Shown here piece by piece: positions 38,667-47,573 of a stretch of 64,000 bases of DNA. The translations under genes were made by a program, and so were the position numbers. The stretch is from Solirubrobacterales bacterium (GTDB lineage: Bacteria; Actinomycetota; Thermoleophilia; Solirubrobacterales; 70-9). The stretch covers positions 62,001 through 126,000 of the forward strand of contig JADJRQ010000004.1 in the NCBI GenBank assembly GCA_016712175.1, given 5' to 3'. The notes beneath the pieces are model-generated. The model worked only from the letters and a program-made list of their open reading frames with translations, was not told the DNA's origin and ran no database searches. Within the stretch, counting starts at the first letter, position 1. Each line of letters begins with the position of its first letter.

Positions 38667-39182
38667 GTGAATGTCAAGGCGGTCGAGCAAGCCGCCCGCC
38701 AAGCGCAAGACGATCCTTCGAAGGCGCGCCAGCCGGTTGCGCTAGGTGGAGACTTCCAGACCGTCGAAGGTGCCGCGCAGTTTCGGGCGACGATCCCTTA
38801 CCCTGGCGGCAAGGTCGAGTTCAGCTGCGACTTTCCGCCGCCACTGGGCGGAACGGGGGCGGCGCCGAATCCGCTCGTCTACTGCCTCTGGGGAGGTATC
38901 GCCTGCTACGCAATGACCTTTGCGCTCGAAGCAGCCCGGGAGGGGGTCGAGCTACGAGCGCTCCGGGGTACGATCACGACCGAGGTCGACCTGTCCCGCG
39001 CTCTGGGCGTTTCGGATCGGCCGCCGGTCGAGCAGATCACCTGGGAGCTCGATGTCGACACCGACGCCTCCCCGAAAGTGCTGGAGGATCTGCGTGACCT
39101 GGCCGACGAACGCTGCCCCGGTGCGTACTGCATGCGAAACGTGATCCCCCTGGTAACCGCTGTTTCCGACGGTTCCCCCTGA
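38667..39182 (+). CDS. OsmC family protein
   Basis: 171 residues from GTG 38667. OsmC/Ohr-type fold: FRATIPYPGGKVEFSCDFPPPLGG, then LVYCLWGGIACYAMTFALEAAREG, where the Cys residues take the place of the peroxidatic pair, and a long beta region ending CPGAYCMRNVIPLVTAV. It may reduce organic peroxides or act on sulfur species. The spacing of the Cys pair is not that of classical Ohr, so the exact activity is open. It lies 82 bp after the F420 reductase-like gene and could share its promoter. Confidence 0.8.
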   Translation: MNVKAVEQAARQAQDDPSKARQPVALGGDFQTVEGAAQFRATIPYPGGKVEFSCDFPPPLGGTGAAPNPLVYCLWGGIACYAMTFALEAAREGVELRALRGTITTEVDLSRALGVSDRPPVEQITWELDVDTDASPKVLEDLRDLADERCPGAYCMRNVIPLVTAVSDGSP

Positions 39183-39390
39183 TCCGGCCAATAGGATCGC
39201 GCCATCCCATGGAGCGTCCGCCGACTCCGATAGATCGACCAGAGCAGCGGAAGGACTGCGACTACCTGACCGGCTGTCTCTGGGGTCGGTGATCTTCGTG
39301 CTGTCCGCTGCGAGCCGGTCCCTCCTCCTGCCCGCGTCCTTTTCAAGAAAGGGGCGGAACGCCACCCCTACGATGGCGACGGGCTGAATC

Positions 39391-40467
39391 GTGAAGTCTC
39401 TTTCAACTCTTAACCGCTACCTGCCGCTTTGGATCGGACTGGCGATGGCTGGCGGCCTGCTGCTCGGATCGTTCATACCCGGTCTGGAAGGTGCGCTCGA
39501 TTCCCTTCGCATCGGCACCATCTCGCTGCCGATTGCCCTCGGACTCCTCTTGATGATGTACCCGGTCCTTGCCAAAGTCAAGTACGAGGAACTCGGCCGT
39601 CTTCGCGGTGAAAAGAGATTGATGTCGAGTTCCCTTTTTCTGAACTGGATAGTCGGGCCGCTGCTCATGTTCGCTCTCGCGTGGATCTTCCTGGCCGACC
39701 AGCCAGAGTTTCGGACCGGGCTGATCATCGTGGGTCTCGCCCGCTGCATCGCCATGGTCCTCATCTGGAGCGATCTCGCCTGCGCCGATCGGGAGGCAAC
39801 GGCCCTTCTGGTTGCGATCAACTCGCTCTTTCAGATAGTTGCCTACAGCCTGCTTGGATGGTTCTACCTGACAGCCCTGCCGGACCTGCTCGGTCTCGAC
39901 AGCCAGGGATTCGAAGTATCGATATGGGAGGTCGCACGCACCACCCTGATATTCCTCGGAATCCCACTGGCAGCCGGATACCTCACCCGCATGATCGGTG
40001 TGAGAAACCGGGGAATTGCCTGGTACGAAGGAGACTTCCTGCCGAAGATCGGGCCCGTAGCTCTCTATGGCCTGCTTTTCACGATCGTTTTGCTTTTCGC
40101 TCTTCAGGGAGAGGCGATAAGCGACGCTCCGTGGGATGTGGTCCGAATAGCGGTTCCGTTGCTGATCTACTTTCTGCTGATGTTCGGAGTGTCGTTCTGG
40201 ACCGGCAGGCTGATGAAGCTCGGCTACGAAAGGACAGCGACACTTGCTTTTACTGCGGCGTCGAACAATTTCGAGCTGGCGATAGCCGTATCAGTCGGAG
40301 TTTTTGGCGCCACTTCGGGTGAAGCCCTCGCCGGAGTGGTCGGACCATTGATTGAGGTGCCGGTTCTTGTCGGGCTTGTTTACGTCGCCCTTTGGCTCAA
40401 ACGACGGCTATACCCGCCAAGGGAGAATGGTCAATCGGATCGAGCCACTGTCGTCGGGCGGGCTTGA
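39391..40467 (+). CDS. arsB: ACR3 family arsenite efflux transporter
   Basis: 358 residues, ten predicted helices. Family signatures are the conserved Cys in GLARCIAMVLIWSDLA (helix 4), FTAASNNFELAIAVSVGVFG and the late Glu in GPLIEVPVLVGLVYVAL. It extrudes arsenite (and possibly antimonite) by proton exchange. No arsR or arsC is beside it. The start is GTG or ATG near 39391 following GGCTGAATC; no strong ribosome site. The 208 bp upstream contain nothing else recognisable. Confidence 0.92.
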   Translation: MKSLSTLNRYLPLWIGLAMAGGLLLGSFIPGLEGALDSLRIGTISLPIALGLLLMMYPVLAKVKYEELGRLRGEKRLMSSSLFLNWIVGPLLMFALAWIFLADQPEFRTGLIIVGLARCIAMVLIWSDLACADREATALLVAINSLFQIVAYSLLGWFYLTALPDLLGLDSQGFEVSIWEVARTTLIFLGIPLAAGYLTRMIGVRNRGIAWYEGDFLPKIGPVALYGLLFTIVLLFALQGEAISDAPWDVVRIAVPLLIYFLLMFGVSFWTGRLMKLGYERTATLAFTAASNNFELAIAVSVGVFGATSGEALAGVVGPLIEVPVLVGLVYVALWLKRRLYPPRENGQSDRATVVGRA

Positions 40468-40515
40468 AAGGCCCGAGTCCCGCGTGTGCCAAGCACACTG
40501 AACCAGCGATTCTAT

Positions 40516-40562
40516 ATCGGGGCGACTGGATTTGAACCAGCGACCTTTCGACCCCCAGTCGA
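40516..40562 (-). repeat. Duplicate of the tRNA-Pro 3' part, att-like (copy 1)
   Basis: 47 bp identical to 41502-41548, covering the discriminator, 3' acceptor strand, T-arm and anticodon arm of tRNA-Pro; identity stops abruptly. The 5' part is absent, so this is not a working tRNA. In the 364-bp gap 40468-40831 I see nothing else. Confidence 0.85.
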
Positions 40563-40831
40563 CTCGGAGACATCGTCGATCCGTTCATTGGCATCCCATG
40601 CGCCTCGAGGCATTCTTGCCCCCCGGGTCCACGCAGTGACCAACGAACACAACTACCCGCAGACACGGACGCTATGCGCCGATGTCGCAAAGCTCGAGGC
40701 TCTTGACGAAATGCAGACGGAAAGAGCACCCGAATCGAGCGGAGCCTTTCAACCTGGGGCGGCCAGAGTGACACGCCTGGCCGGCTGGAAGGTCTCGCAA
40801 AGCCGGCCGAAGCGGCCGGTAGGTTAGAAGC

Positions 40832-41458
40832 GTGCCGACGGAAATCAATCGGGGTCGGGTGATCTGGGAGCGGACGATCGACTGGGACCTCCAGGCGAAG
40901 CGGCGTCGACAGTTCGTCCGGCTCTTTGTCGGGCCGGCCGTGCTCGCTCTGATGATCGCCTTGGTCTTCGGTGGTGTAGGGGCGATGCTCGGCGTGCTGA
41001 TTGTTGCGCTCCTGCTGGGACTCCTGGTCGGAACCTGGATCGAGCTACGCAACGTGAACCGGAGGCGATTCCGCACCCTGCGGGTGATCGACGGAGAGCT
41101 CGTCCTCGACAACGTCAAGCAGCGGGTGCCGATCCGGCAGGTTCAGCGGTTCACGACCCAGATGATGGCGATCGAGTCGACTACCTACGCTGGCGGGACT
41201 GCGGTCGACAGTTCGATCGCGGCAGGCGGGGCACGCTTTCTGATCAAGCTCGACGAGATCCGCCGCGGCAGGCTCACGGACACGAGCCACGACTGGATCG
41301 ACTTCAAGTGGCCGCTGATGACTCCCGATCAGCTCGAAGTAGTCCGCGCCGCAATCGAACCGGAATTGCCGGTGGCTTGGACTGATCCGGAAGAATTCAT
41401 GGCAAGAGTTGAGGACGGAATCGGCAACGTCCCGCTCGAGGAGCGAGAGCAGCGCTGA
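40832..41458 (+). CDS. Two-helix membrane protein of unknown function
   Basis: 208 residues from GTG 40832. It has a basic cytoplasmic start (RTIDWDLQAKRRRQFVRLF), two adjacent helices (VGPAVLALMIALVFGG, GAMLGVLIVALLLGLLVG), then a soluble domain of alternating strands (RRFRTLRVIDGELVLDNVKQ, VPIRQVQRFTTQM) that looks like a bacterial PH-type domain. It lies between the two tRNA-Pro repeats; codon use is like the rest of the window. Function not recognised. Confidence 0.7.
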   Translation: MPTEINRGRVIWERTIDWDLQAKRRRQFVRLFVGPAVLALMIALVFGGVGAMLGVLIVALLLGLLVGTWIELRNVNRRRFRTLRVIDGELVLDNVKQRVPIRQVQRFTTQMMAIESTTYAGGTAVDSSIAAGGARFLIKLDEIRRGRLTDTSHDWIDFKWPLMTPDQLEVVRAAIEPELPVAWTDPEEFMARVEDGIGNVPLEEREQR

Positions 41459-41501
41459 CCGGGAACCCTTCAGGGTCGCTTCCAAAGCGGTCCTTCGGAC
41501 A

Positions 41502-41548
41502 ATCGGGGCGACTGGATTTGAACCAGCGACCTTTCGACCCCCAGTCGA
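41502..41548 (-). repeat. tRNA-Pro 3' part, att-like (copy 2, within intact tRNA)
   Basis: The same 47 bp as 40516-40562, here inside the complete tRNA-Pro gene. The two copies are direct repeats 986 bp apart. Confidence 0.85.
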
Positions 41549-41576
41549 ATGCGCTACCAAACTGCGCCACGCCCCG
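41503..41576 (-). tRNA. tRNA-Pro(GGG)
   Basis: Acceptor stem CGGGGCG/CGCCCCG, D-stem GCGC/GCGC, anticodon loop CTGGGGG (anticodon GGG), T-arm with TTCAAAT. All stems pair. CCA is not encoded. Confidence 0.95.
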
Positions 41577-41627
41577 TGCGTGATGGCGCACTTTATAGAG
41601 ACTCGGCGTGGCCGGGTTCCGGCAAGA

Positions 41628-41698
41628 AGCGGGTGACGGGAGTCGAACCCGCCCTAGGAGCTTGGAAGGCTCCTGTGCAACCGATACACCTCACCCGC
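41628..41698 (-). tRNA. tRNA-Gly(TCC)
   Basis: Acceptor GCGGGTG/CACCCGC, anticodon stem GGAGC/GCTCC with loop CTTCCAA (anticodon TCC), T-loop TTCGACT. Complete cloverleaf. Confidence 0.95.
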
Positions 41699-41715
41699 GT
41701 GAGCACAATGATGAA

Positions 41716-41790
41716 CGGGGCAACTAGGACTCGAACCTAGAATCGCCGGTTTTGGAGACCGGAGCCTTAATCCAGTTTGGCCATTGCCCC
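41716..41790 (-). tRNA. tRNA-Trp(CCA)
   Basis: Acceptor GGGGCAA/TTGCCCC, anticodon stem CCGGT/ACCGG with loop CTCCAAA (anticodon CCA), T-loop TTCGAGT. All stems pair. Confidence 0.93.
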
Positions 41791-41859
41791 AGACGGCAAG
41801 CTTATCCTTTTTACATTGCGTGCGAACGTCGGCGGTTTTAGTCGCGTCCGCACTGCTTA

Positions 41860-41873
41860 CGAACATATGTTTG
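41860..41873. promoter_or_regulatory. LexA (SOS) box-like palindrome overlapping a start codon
   Basis: CGAACATATGTTTG fits the Gram-positive/actinobacterial LexA consensus CGAAC-N4-GTTYG. The ATG inside it (41867) is the start of the HTH/LAGLIDADG reading, so LexA binding would block initiation directly. Confidence 0.65.
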
Positions 41874-42633
41874 TGCCCGCCTTCCTACCAAAATCGAAGA
41901 GGGATGCCGTCCGCAATCTGTTAGATCATGGATTGTCTGACTATGAGATCGCCCGGCGGTCAGGCGTGAACAGAGCCACTGTCCAAAGGTGGCGGCTTCG
42001 GGGAATCCCGCTCCGGCCATGCGCATGACGGTTGCCCCGGAGGAATGGGAGCCGGATCGATGCGCCGCTTATTCCTACTTGCTCGGCCTCTATCTAGGCG
42101 ACGGATATGTCGGGACCCACCCAAGAACTTTCTCGTTGATCATCGCCTGCGACGGCCGGCACAAGCATCTAGTCGCGGAATGCCGATGCGTCATCGATCT
42201 GTTCGCCTCCAGGCCTTGCGCACTTCAAAGGGTCGGAGACACCAACGGGGTCTGAGTTGTTTCCTATGGTCAGATCTGGCCACTGTTGTTTCCCCAGCAT
42301 GCGCCAGGAAAGAAGCTTGATCGGAAGATCGAGCTCGTCGACTGGCAACTCGCGATCGTCAAGACATTTCCGCATCAGTTAATTCGTGGCCTGACCCACT
42401 CGGACGGCTCGCGCTGCCTGAACACGTTCTCCGTTCGGCTCAAAGATGGCCCGAAGGAGTATTCGTATCCCCGGTACTTCTTCACCAATTACTCGACCGA
42501 CATTCAGGGAATTTTCACTGATGCCTGTGGTCAGCCCGGGATTCGGTGGAGCCGATCGTACTGGCGGAACATTTCGATTTCACATCGGGACAGCGTTGCG
42601 AAGCTGGACGAGTTTGTCGGACCCAAGTCCTGA
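41867..42633 (+). pseudogene. HTH + LAGLIDADG homing-endonuclease-like gene, decayed
   Basis: Frame 1 from ATG 41867 encodes a helix-turn-helix (LLDHGLSDYEIARRSGVNRATVQRWRLRGIP). About 30 codons later the sense reading moves to another frame: YLLGLYLGDGYVG, the first LAGLIDADG helix, running to a TGA at 42253. It continues in the same frame after the stop with WPLLFPQHAPGKK and a second LAGLIDADG-like helix LIRGLTHSDGSRC, ending at 42633. So at least one frameshift and one nonsense change have silenced it. The intact form would be a small DNA-binding nuclease of about 255 residues. It sits within a tRNA cluster between two LexA-like boxes. Confidence 0.78.
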
Positions 42634-42652
42634 CTGACGTCCGATGGTTGTG

Positions 42653-42666
42653 CGAACATATGTTCG
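42653..42666. promoter_or_regulatory. LexA (SOS) box-like palindrome, downstream copy
   Basis: Perfect palindrome CGAACATATGTTCG. Together with the following bases it repeats 15 of 16 positions of the box at 41860. It lies 20 bp after the LAGLIDADG remnant and has no gene starting from it. Confidence 0.6.
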
Positions 42667-42691
42667 TGGGTAGCGACTCAACCACAGAAGT

Positions 42692-42719
42692 GGAACGCCG
42701 GCTGACAAGTCGGCGTTCC
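42692..42719 (+). terminator. Hairpin after the LAGLIDADG remnant
   Basis: Nine-base-pair stem GGAACGCCG/CGGCGTTCC with a ten-base loop. A run of T is lacking (CGGGTTTG follows), so it is a weak terminator or only a hairpin. It lies between convergent readings. Confidence 0.5.
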
Positions 42720-42741
42720 CGGGTTTGACAGCCAATGAGTC

Positions 42742-43599
42742 CTATGACACGCCGGCGCCGGGAGGACTTCCATCGAAAAGTGGAGGTGGCGCCGGATTCT
42801 GAACGGAACTGTCCAGCCAGTTGATCATCGCCTGGCCGGGCTTTCGCCAGCCTTCGTCGAGCATCAGATCGTGACCCATACCGGGGAAGTTTTCGAGCGG
42901 TGCGGAGTACCGCCGGGCCGTGTCTTCGACATCGACTGCCGGAATCAGGTTGTCTTCCGGAGTGCCGAGCACCAGCACCGGGGAATCCCCGGCCGGCCGG
43001 GCCGAAGGCCGGTGGAAGAGAACCTGGAATTGGGCATTTGAGGATTCGCCGCCACACTTAGCGAGGTACCCATCGGCCTCGGACTTGCCGAGGGTTTCGA
43101 AGAGGTAGTCGTACCGCATCGGGAGTGAGCCGCCAAGCAGGATTTTCAAACCGTCCTGCGGGTGCTGGCGAAAGACCGAGAACAGCGTCCTTACGCCCGA
43201 CCTCGCGGCCACAGGTGCCACGAGAACCGCCGCCCTCACGGGAAGGTCCGCGATCGTCCGCTGCACAACCAGGCCACCGAGGCTGTGGCCGACGAGGATC
43301 GGCTGCCCCGGCAACGTTTCCGCGGTTCGCTTCACGTCGTCGACGTAGCTCGAGAGGGTCGATTTGAGGAGCGAACCGCCAGATCCGGCATGTCCGCGGA
43401 GCGACACCGCGTAACTCGGGTAGCCGGCCGCAGCGGTGATATCCATCCAGTTATGCCAGCACCAGGCACCGTGGCCCGCACCGTGTACGAAAAGGATCGG
43501 GGGCCGATCAGTCGGCGAATCCGGCTGCCTTTCGATCGTTTCCAGGTCAGGCGATACCGACATCAGTTTTCCGTTTCCGTTCCAGTTGTTGGTGAACAT
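42742..43599 (-). CDS. Alpha/beta hydrolase
   Basis: 285 residues. Oxyanion-side motif FVHGAGHGAWCW, nucleophile elbow VGHSLGGLV (Ser), acid residue near LVLGTPEDNLIP, and catalytic His in FPGMGHDLMLDEGW. The lid region is short. The soluble cytoplasmic esterase/lysophospholipase class fits; the substrate is unknown. ATG 43599 is the first start; ATG 43563 (MSVSPDLETIERQ) is an equally good choice. It is bounded by the LAGLIDADG remnant and a tRNA-Leu gene. Confidence 0.85.
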   Translation of the reverse strand: MFTNNWNGNGKLMSVSPDLETIERQPDSPTDRPPILFVHGAGHGAWCWHNWMDITAAAGYPSYAVSLRGHAGSGGSLLKSTLSSYVDDVKRTAETLPGQPILVGHSLGGLVVQRTIADLPVRAAVLVAPVAARSGVRTLFSVFRQHPQDGLKILLGGSLPMRYDYLFETLGKSEADGYLAKCGGESSNAQFQVLFHRPSARPAGDSPVLVLGTPEDNLIPAVDVEDTARRYSAPLENFPGMGHDLMLDEGWRKPGQAMINWLDSSVQNPAPPPLFDGSPPGAGVS

Positions 43600-43607
43600 T
43601 CAGGCAG

Positions 43608-43691
43608 TGCGGACGAGAGGACTCGAACCTCCACACCCTCTCGGGTACCAGGACCTAAACCTGACGCGTCTACCAGTTCCGCCACGTCCGC
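43608..43691 (-). tRNA. tRNA-Leu(TAG)
   Basis: Acceptor GCGGACG/CGTCCGC, anticodon stem TCAGG/CCTGG with loop TTTAGGT (anticodon TAG), a long variable arm (ACCCGAGAGGGT) typical of Leu, T-loop TTCGAGT. Confidence 0.94.
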
Positions 43692-43740
43692 ATCGGGGGT
43701 GCCACGACGTGCATCCGCGATTGATTCTATGATCGCACTC

Positions 43741-44289
43741 ATGGCCCTTGGAGAGGCGAGACCCGGTTACGAGCTTTGGCGCCCGAACCGGGCAAAAGCC
43801 GCATCACAGACTTCCCGGTTCGCAGTGATGCTGATGCTGCTGGTTTCGTCCTTCCTGATTCTGGTCGTCGTATTCGGCGGGTGGTCGATTCTGGTCGGCG
43901 GTTCGACCTTCGGAATCATCGGCATCGTCTTCGCTCTGGTCTACGTGCTGCTCGCCGTGATGGTCTTCCGCTGGAGCCGCGGGGCGCTGACTCTCACGAT
44001 TGCGTTCGCCGTACTCCTGGCGATCTTCTGCGCCGTCGGCGCCGGCTCCTGGTTCGCCCGCAACAAGCCCGGGTTCGCCGAAGCAGCGCTACCGACCGAA
44101 CTGATCGGAATCATCGTCCTGTTGCTGATCCCGGTCCAACTGGTCATGGCAGTGATCGCCTCGATCGCCTTCACCCAGGAGTGGCACGTCGAAGAGGAGC
44201 GTTCGCTCACCGACGGCTCTCCACCTCCGAGGGATGCTCCCAGCCGTGGCGAGACGCCGTTGGAGACCCGTCCGGCTCCTTCGGCATAG
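43741..44289 (+). CDS. Four-helix membrane protein, conserved hypothetical
   Basis: 182 residues. A short N-terminus (ALGEARPGYELWRPNRAKAA) is followed by four hydrophobic helices (VMLMLLVSSFLILVVVFGG, GIIGIVFALVYVLLAVMVF, TLTIAFAVLLAIFCAVGAG, LIGIIVLLLIPVQLVMAVI) and an acidic/Pro tail. Function not recognised. ATG 43741 or ATG 43729 can start it; no clear ribosome site is present. It stands between two tRNA-Leu genes. Confidence 0.75.
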   Translation: MALGEARPGYELWRPNRAKAASQTSRFAVMLMLLVSSFLILVVVFGGWSILVGGSTFGIIGIVFALVYVLLAVMVFRWSRGALTLTIAFAVLLAIFCAVGAGSWFARNKPGFAEAALPTELIGIIVLLLIPVQLVMAVIASIAFTQEWHVEEERSLTDGSPPPRDAPSRGETPLETRPAPSA

Positions 44290-44303
44290 ACTTATTCCTT
44301 CCT

Positions 44304-44387
44304 GCGGCGGTGGCGGAACTGGTATACGCGATGGATTCAAAATCCATTGCTCGCAAGGGCATGTGGGTTCGATTCCCACCCGCCGCA
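44304..44387 (+). tRNA. tRNA-Leu(CAA)
   Basis: Acceptor GCGGCGG/CCGCCGC, anticodon stem ATGGA/TCCAT with loop TTCAAAA (anticodon CAA), variable arm GCTCGCAAGGGC, T-loop TTCGATT. Confidence 0.94.
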
Positions 44388-44408
44388 TGAATCCGACAGG
44401 CCTTCGAC

Positions 44409-45490
44409 ATGACAGCCGCTGAATCCAACCTTCCCCCCACCGGTGTAGCCGGCAGTGATCTTGAAAGACAGGCCGCCAAGCGACTCGCCGACGCACTCAA
44501 GGAGCGGGGACGGGCGGTCTCGATCGAGTCTGTGTCGGTCCGGATTTCCGAAGGTTCCGGCGTGGCGATCCACGCGCTGCTGGCACTGGCCGGCGGCCTG
44601 ATCGGACTGAAGTGGCCCCTGATCGGCGCGACGATCGTGTTGATCACCACCTTTTCCTTCTACGCCGAGCGCAGCCTGGGGCTTCCGCTCATCGGCCGGC
44701 TCGTGCCAACCCGTGCCTCCCAGAACGTGATGTCCCCCCCGCCCGGACCGGCCTGGCGCCAGGATGTTGAAATCGTGTTGACAGCCGGCTACGACCTGCC
44801 GGCCTCCTACCCGACCGGTGAGTGGCTCTCCCGCCGATTCTCCGGGCGGCTGACCACCGACCGGATCCTCCTTTGGGCCGGCATGGTTCCCGTGTTTGTC
44901 GCGCTCATGCTCGGTGCGGCGGGTGTCGACGGATTCGGACCAAATCTCATTCAGTTGATTGGCTCGGCGATCCTGCTCTCGATCGTTGCCGCCCAGGTCG
45001 ACCGCTCCCGGCCAACGACGCCGAAGCCGACGAGGCCGACCTCAAAGCGACTGACAACCTGCTCGCGGTCCTCGATGAAGCGATCGACGAATCCGATGGT
45101 GACCCGCCGATCGCCGTCTGCTTCTTCGGTGCCGAGACCGGCTCGGCGCAAGGTGCTGCCGCGTTCTACAAAGCCTTCGAGGACGACCTTCGCGCCGAAG
45201 ATGCAGCCGTCATCAACTTCGTGAACGGTGCCGCGCCCGGTTCGGCCCTGACCCGCAAGACTCGCGTTCTGATCACCGCCCGGGAAGGTGACCTCGCGTC
45301 GATGAAGATGAACGACGAGATGGGCAGCGAGAGTCCGATCAAGCCGGAACCGGCGATCCTGCGGTCGACCACCGCGGCGACGATCGCGCGCCGTCGCGGA
45401 ATCCGGGCGACCACCGTGGTCGGGAGCGGCGACGACGCCGTCGATGTCGGTCTCGATCTGATCGACAACTCGGCCCCCGAAGGCAAGTGA
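44409..45490 (+). CDS. Membrane protein with M28-like C-terminal region (frameshifted)
   Basis: Frame 1 from ATG 44409 encodes a helical N-terminus (DLERQAAKRLADALKERGRA), two membrane helices near residues 55-85, a soluble segment and another helical pair (LLWAGMVPVFVALMLGAAG, LIQLIGSAILLSIVAAQVD). At about 45006 one added base passes to the second frame, continuing ADLKATDNLLAVLDEAIDES and IAVCFFGAETGSAQGAAAFY, to the stop at 45490. The latter resembles the core of M28 aminopeptidases (FFxxEExGxxGS), but the usual metal His/Asp/Glu set is not complete, so activity is doubtful. The last four bases overlap the start of the next gene. Confidence 0.65.
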
Positions 45491-47472
45491 GCGAAGCAGG
45501 CGACACCGCCGGACCCCTCTGGAGTCCGACCGCAGAGGCGATCCGGTCCTCACAGCTCACGGCTTTCACGGACTGGCTGACCGAGCATCACGGACTGGCG
45601 TTCGACGACTACGCCGCACTCTGGAAATGGTCGACCGACGAACCCGACGCCTTCTGGCGGGCAATCTGGGACTACTTCGAGGTGATTTCCTCCGGCAGTT
45701 TCGACTCGGCACTCGGCAGCGTCGAGATGCCGGGCACCAAGTGGTTTGAAGGAACCGAGCTGAACTACGCCGAGCACATCTTCCGGGACCGCGACCCTGA
45801 AGCTGTGGCGATCCTCGCGGCTGCCGAAACGCGCGAGCTGGCTTCGACCACCTGGGGCGTGTTGCGTGATCAGGTCGCGGCCGCCGCGGCTGGCCTGAAA
45901 GCCCTCGGCGTTGGCCCCGGCGACCGGGTTGCAGCCTACCTGCCGAATACTCCGGAGACGATTGTCGCCTTCCTTGCGACAGTCAGCTTGGGCGGCGTCT
46001 GGTCCAGTTGCTCGCCTGACTTCGGGGCCGGTGCCGTGACCGACCGCTTCGCCCAGATCGAACCGAAGATCCTGTTCGCGGTCGATGGCTACACCTATGG
46101 CGGCCGTGGTTTCGACCGTCGCGCCGTCGTCGCTGAACTGGCCGACGCGATGCCGGGCCTCGATCACGTAATCGTGGTTCCGTACCTCGAATCGGATCCA
46201 GACATCTCGGCCATTCCGAAATCGATGCTCTGGGCGGATCTGGTCTCGACCGATCCAGACGCGACCCTGGAGTTCACCCGGGTGCCGTTCGATCACCCGC
46301 TGTGGGTCCTTTATTCCTCAGGCACGACCGGACTGCCGAAGGCGATCGTCCAGGGCCAGGGCGGCATCCTCCTCGAGCACCTGAAGAAGATGCACCTCCA
46401 TCTCGATGCGGAGCCCGGCGACCGGGTCTTCTGGTTCACGACGACCGGCTGGATGATGTGGAACTTCCTTACGTCCTGCCTGCTGACCGACGCCGCGATC
46501 GTGCTCTACGACGGCAACCCGGGGCACCCGGACATGAGCTCGCTCTGGCAGCTGGCGGCCGACGCCGAAGTCACCTGCTTCGGCACCTCGGCCTCGTACA
46601 TCTCCGCCTGCATGAAGGCTGAGATCGAACCAGGCGATGGACGTGACCTGAGTCGCCTGCGCTCGGTCGGATCGACCGGCTCTCCCCTGGCTCCCGAAGG
46701 GTTTGACTGGATCTACGAGCAGGTGGGCGAGGGCACTTGGCTGTTCTCGACCAGTGGCGGCACCGACCTCTGCACGGCTTTCGTCGGCGGAGTTCCCACC
46801 CTGCCGGTCTACCGGGGCGAGCTTCAGGCGAGAGCGCTCGGCGCCGCGGTCGAATCCTGGGACGAAGACGGAAGCCCGCTGACCGGCAAAGTCGGTGAGC
46901 TCGTCATCACCAAGCCGATGCCTTCGATGCCGCTCTACCTCTGGGGAGACGACGACGGCTCCCGGTACCACGACAGCTACTTCGACACCTACCCCGGCGT
47001 CTGGCGCCACGGCGACTGGATCGAGATCACCGAGCGCGGCACGGCGATCATCTACGGCCGCTCCGACTCGACCATCAACCGCGGCGGCATCCGCATGGGC
47101 ACCAGCGAGATCTACCGCGCCGTGCTGGCCGACCCGGCGATCGCTGATGCCCTGGTCGTCGACATCCCGAAGGAAGGCACCGAAGGCTGGATGCCTCTTC
47201 GTGGTCCTCGCCGAAGGCGCCGAGTTGACTGACGACCTGAAGAAGACAGTCGCCCGCGAGATCCGCGAACGATGTTCACCCCGACATGTGCCAAACGAGA
47301 TGATTGAGATCAAGACCATCCCCAGAACGCTCTCGGGCAAGGTCCTCGAAGTCCCGGTCAAGAGAATCCTCACCGGAACCCCGGTCGAGAAGGCCGCCAG
47401 CAGGACTCCCTGGCCGACCCGGCGAGCCTCGACTTCTTCGTCGAGTACGCAAGAGCCCTGAACGAATCCTGA
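45487..47472 (+). CDS. Acetoacetyl-CoA synthetase (two frameshifts)
   Basis: Acyl-adenylate-forming ligase of about 660 residues that activates acetoacetate with ATP and CoA. Family motifs: TKWFEGTELNYAEHIF, VAAYLPNTPETIVAFLA, SSCSPDFG, the ATP loop LYSSGTTGLPKAI, TTTGWMMWNFL, and late YGRSDSTINRGGIRMGTSEIY. The frame stops early at 47232. One base added near 47194 enters the C-terminal domain (LFVVLAEGAELTDDLKK, TLSGKVLEVPVKRIL, with catalytic Lys), and one G near 47403 restores DSLADPASLDFFVEYA to a stop at 47472. The product acetoacetyl-CoA links to the HMG-CoA lyase encoded at 53638. Confidence 0.87.
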
Positions 47473-47489
47473 CGCGCCGGCGCGATACG

Positions 47490-47536
47490 AAGTGATCAGA
47501 ATCGGGGCACTGCGCATGCCCCGATGCCGATCACTT
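47490..47536. terminator. Bidirectional long hairpin
   Basis: Nested stem AAGTGATC / ATCGGGGCA pairing with TGCCCCGAT / GATCACTT around a seven-base loop. It stands between the convergent acetoacetyl-CoA synthetase and PAP2 genes. GC-rich but no long T run. Confidence 0.75.
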
Positions 47537-47573
47537 TGGCCGCCCGGCCGCTGCGGACCAAGACTCGTTTCGA

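Noticed and set aside
40516..40562. Second tRNA-Pro gene
   Set aside because: Only the 3' part is present; the D-arm and 5' acceptor strand are missing.
40564..41501. Active integrative element between the tRNA-Pro repeats
   Set aside because: No integrase, excisionase or replication gene fits in the interval; only a footprint can be claimed.
43162..43728. 5' extension of the four-helix membrane protein to 43162
   Set aside because: It would read through the tRNA-Leu gene and antisense to the hydrolase gene.
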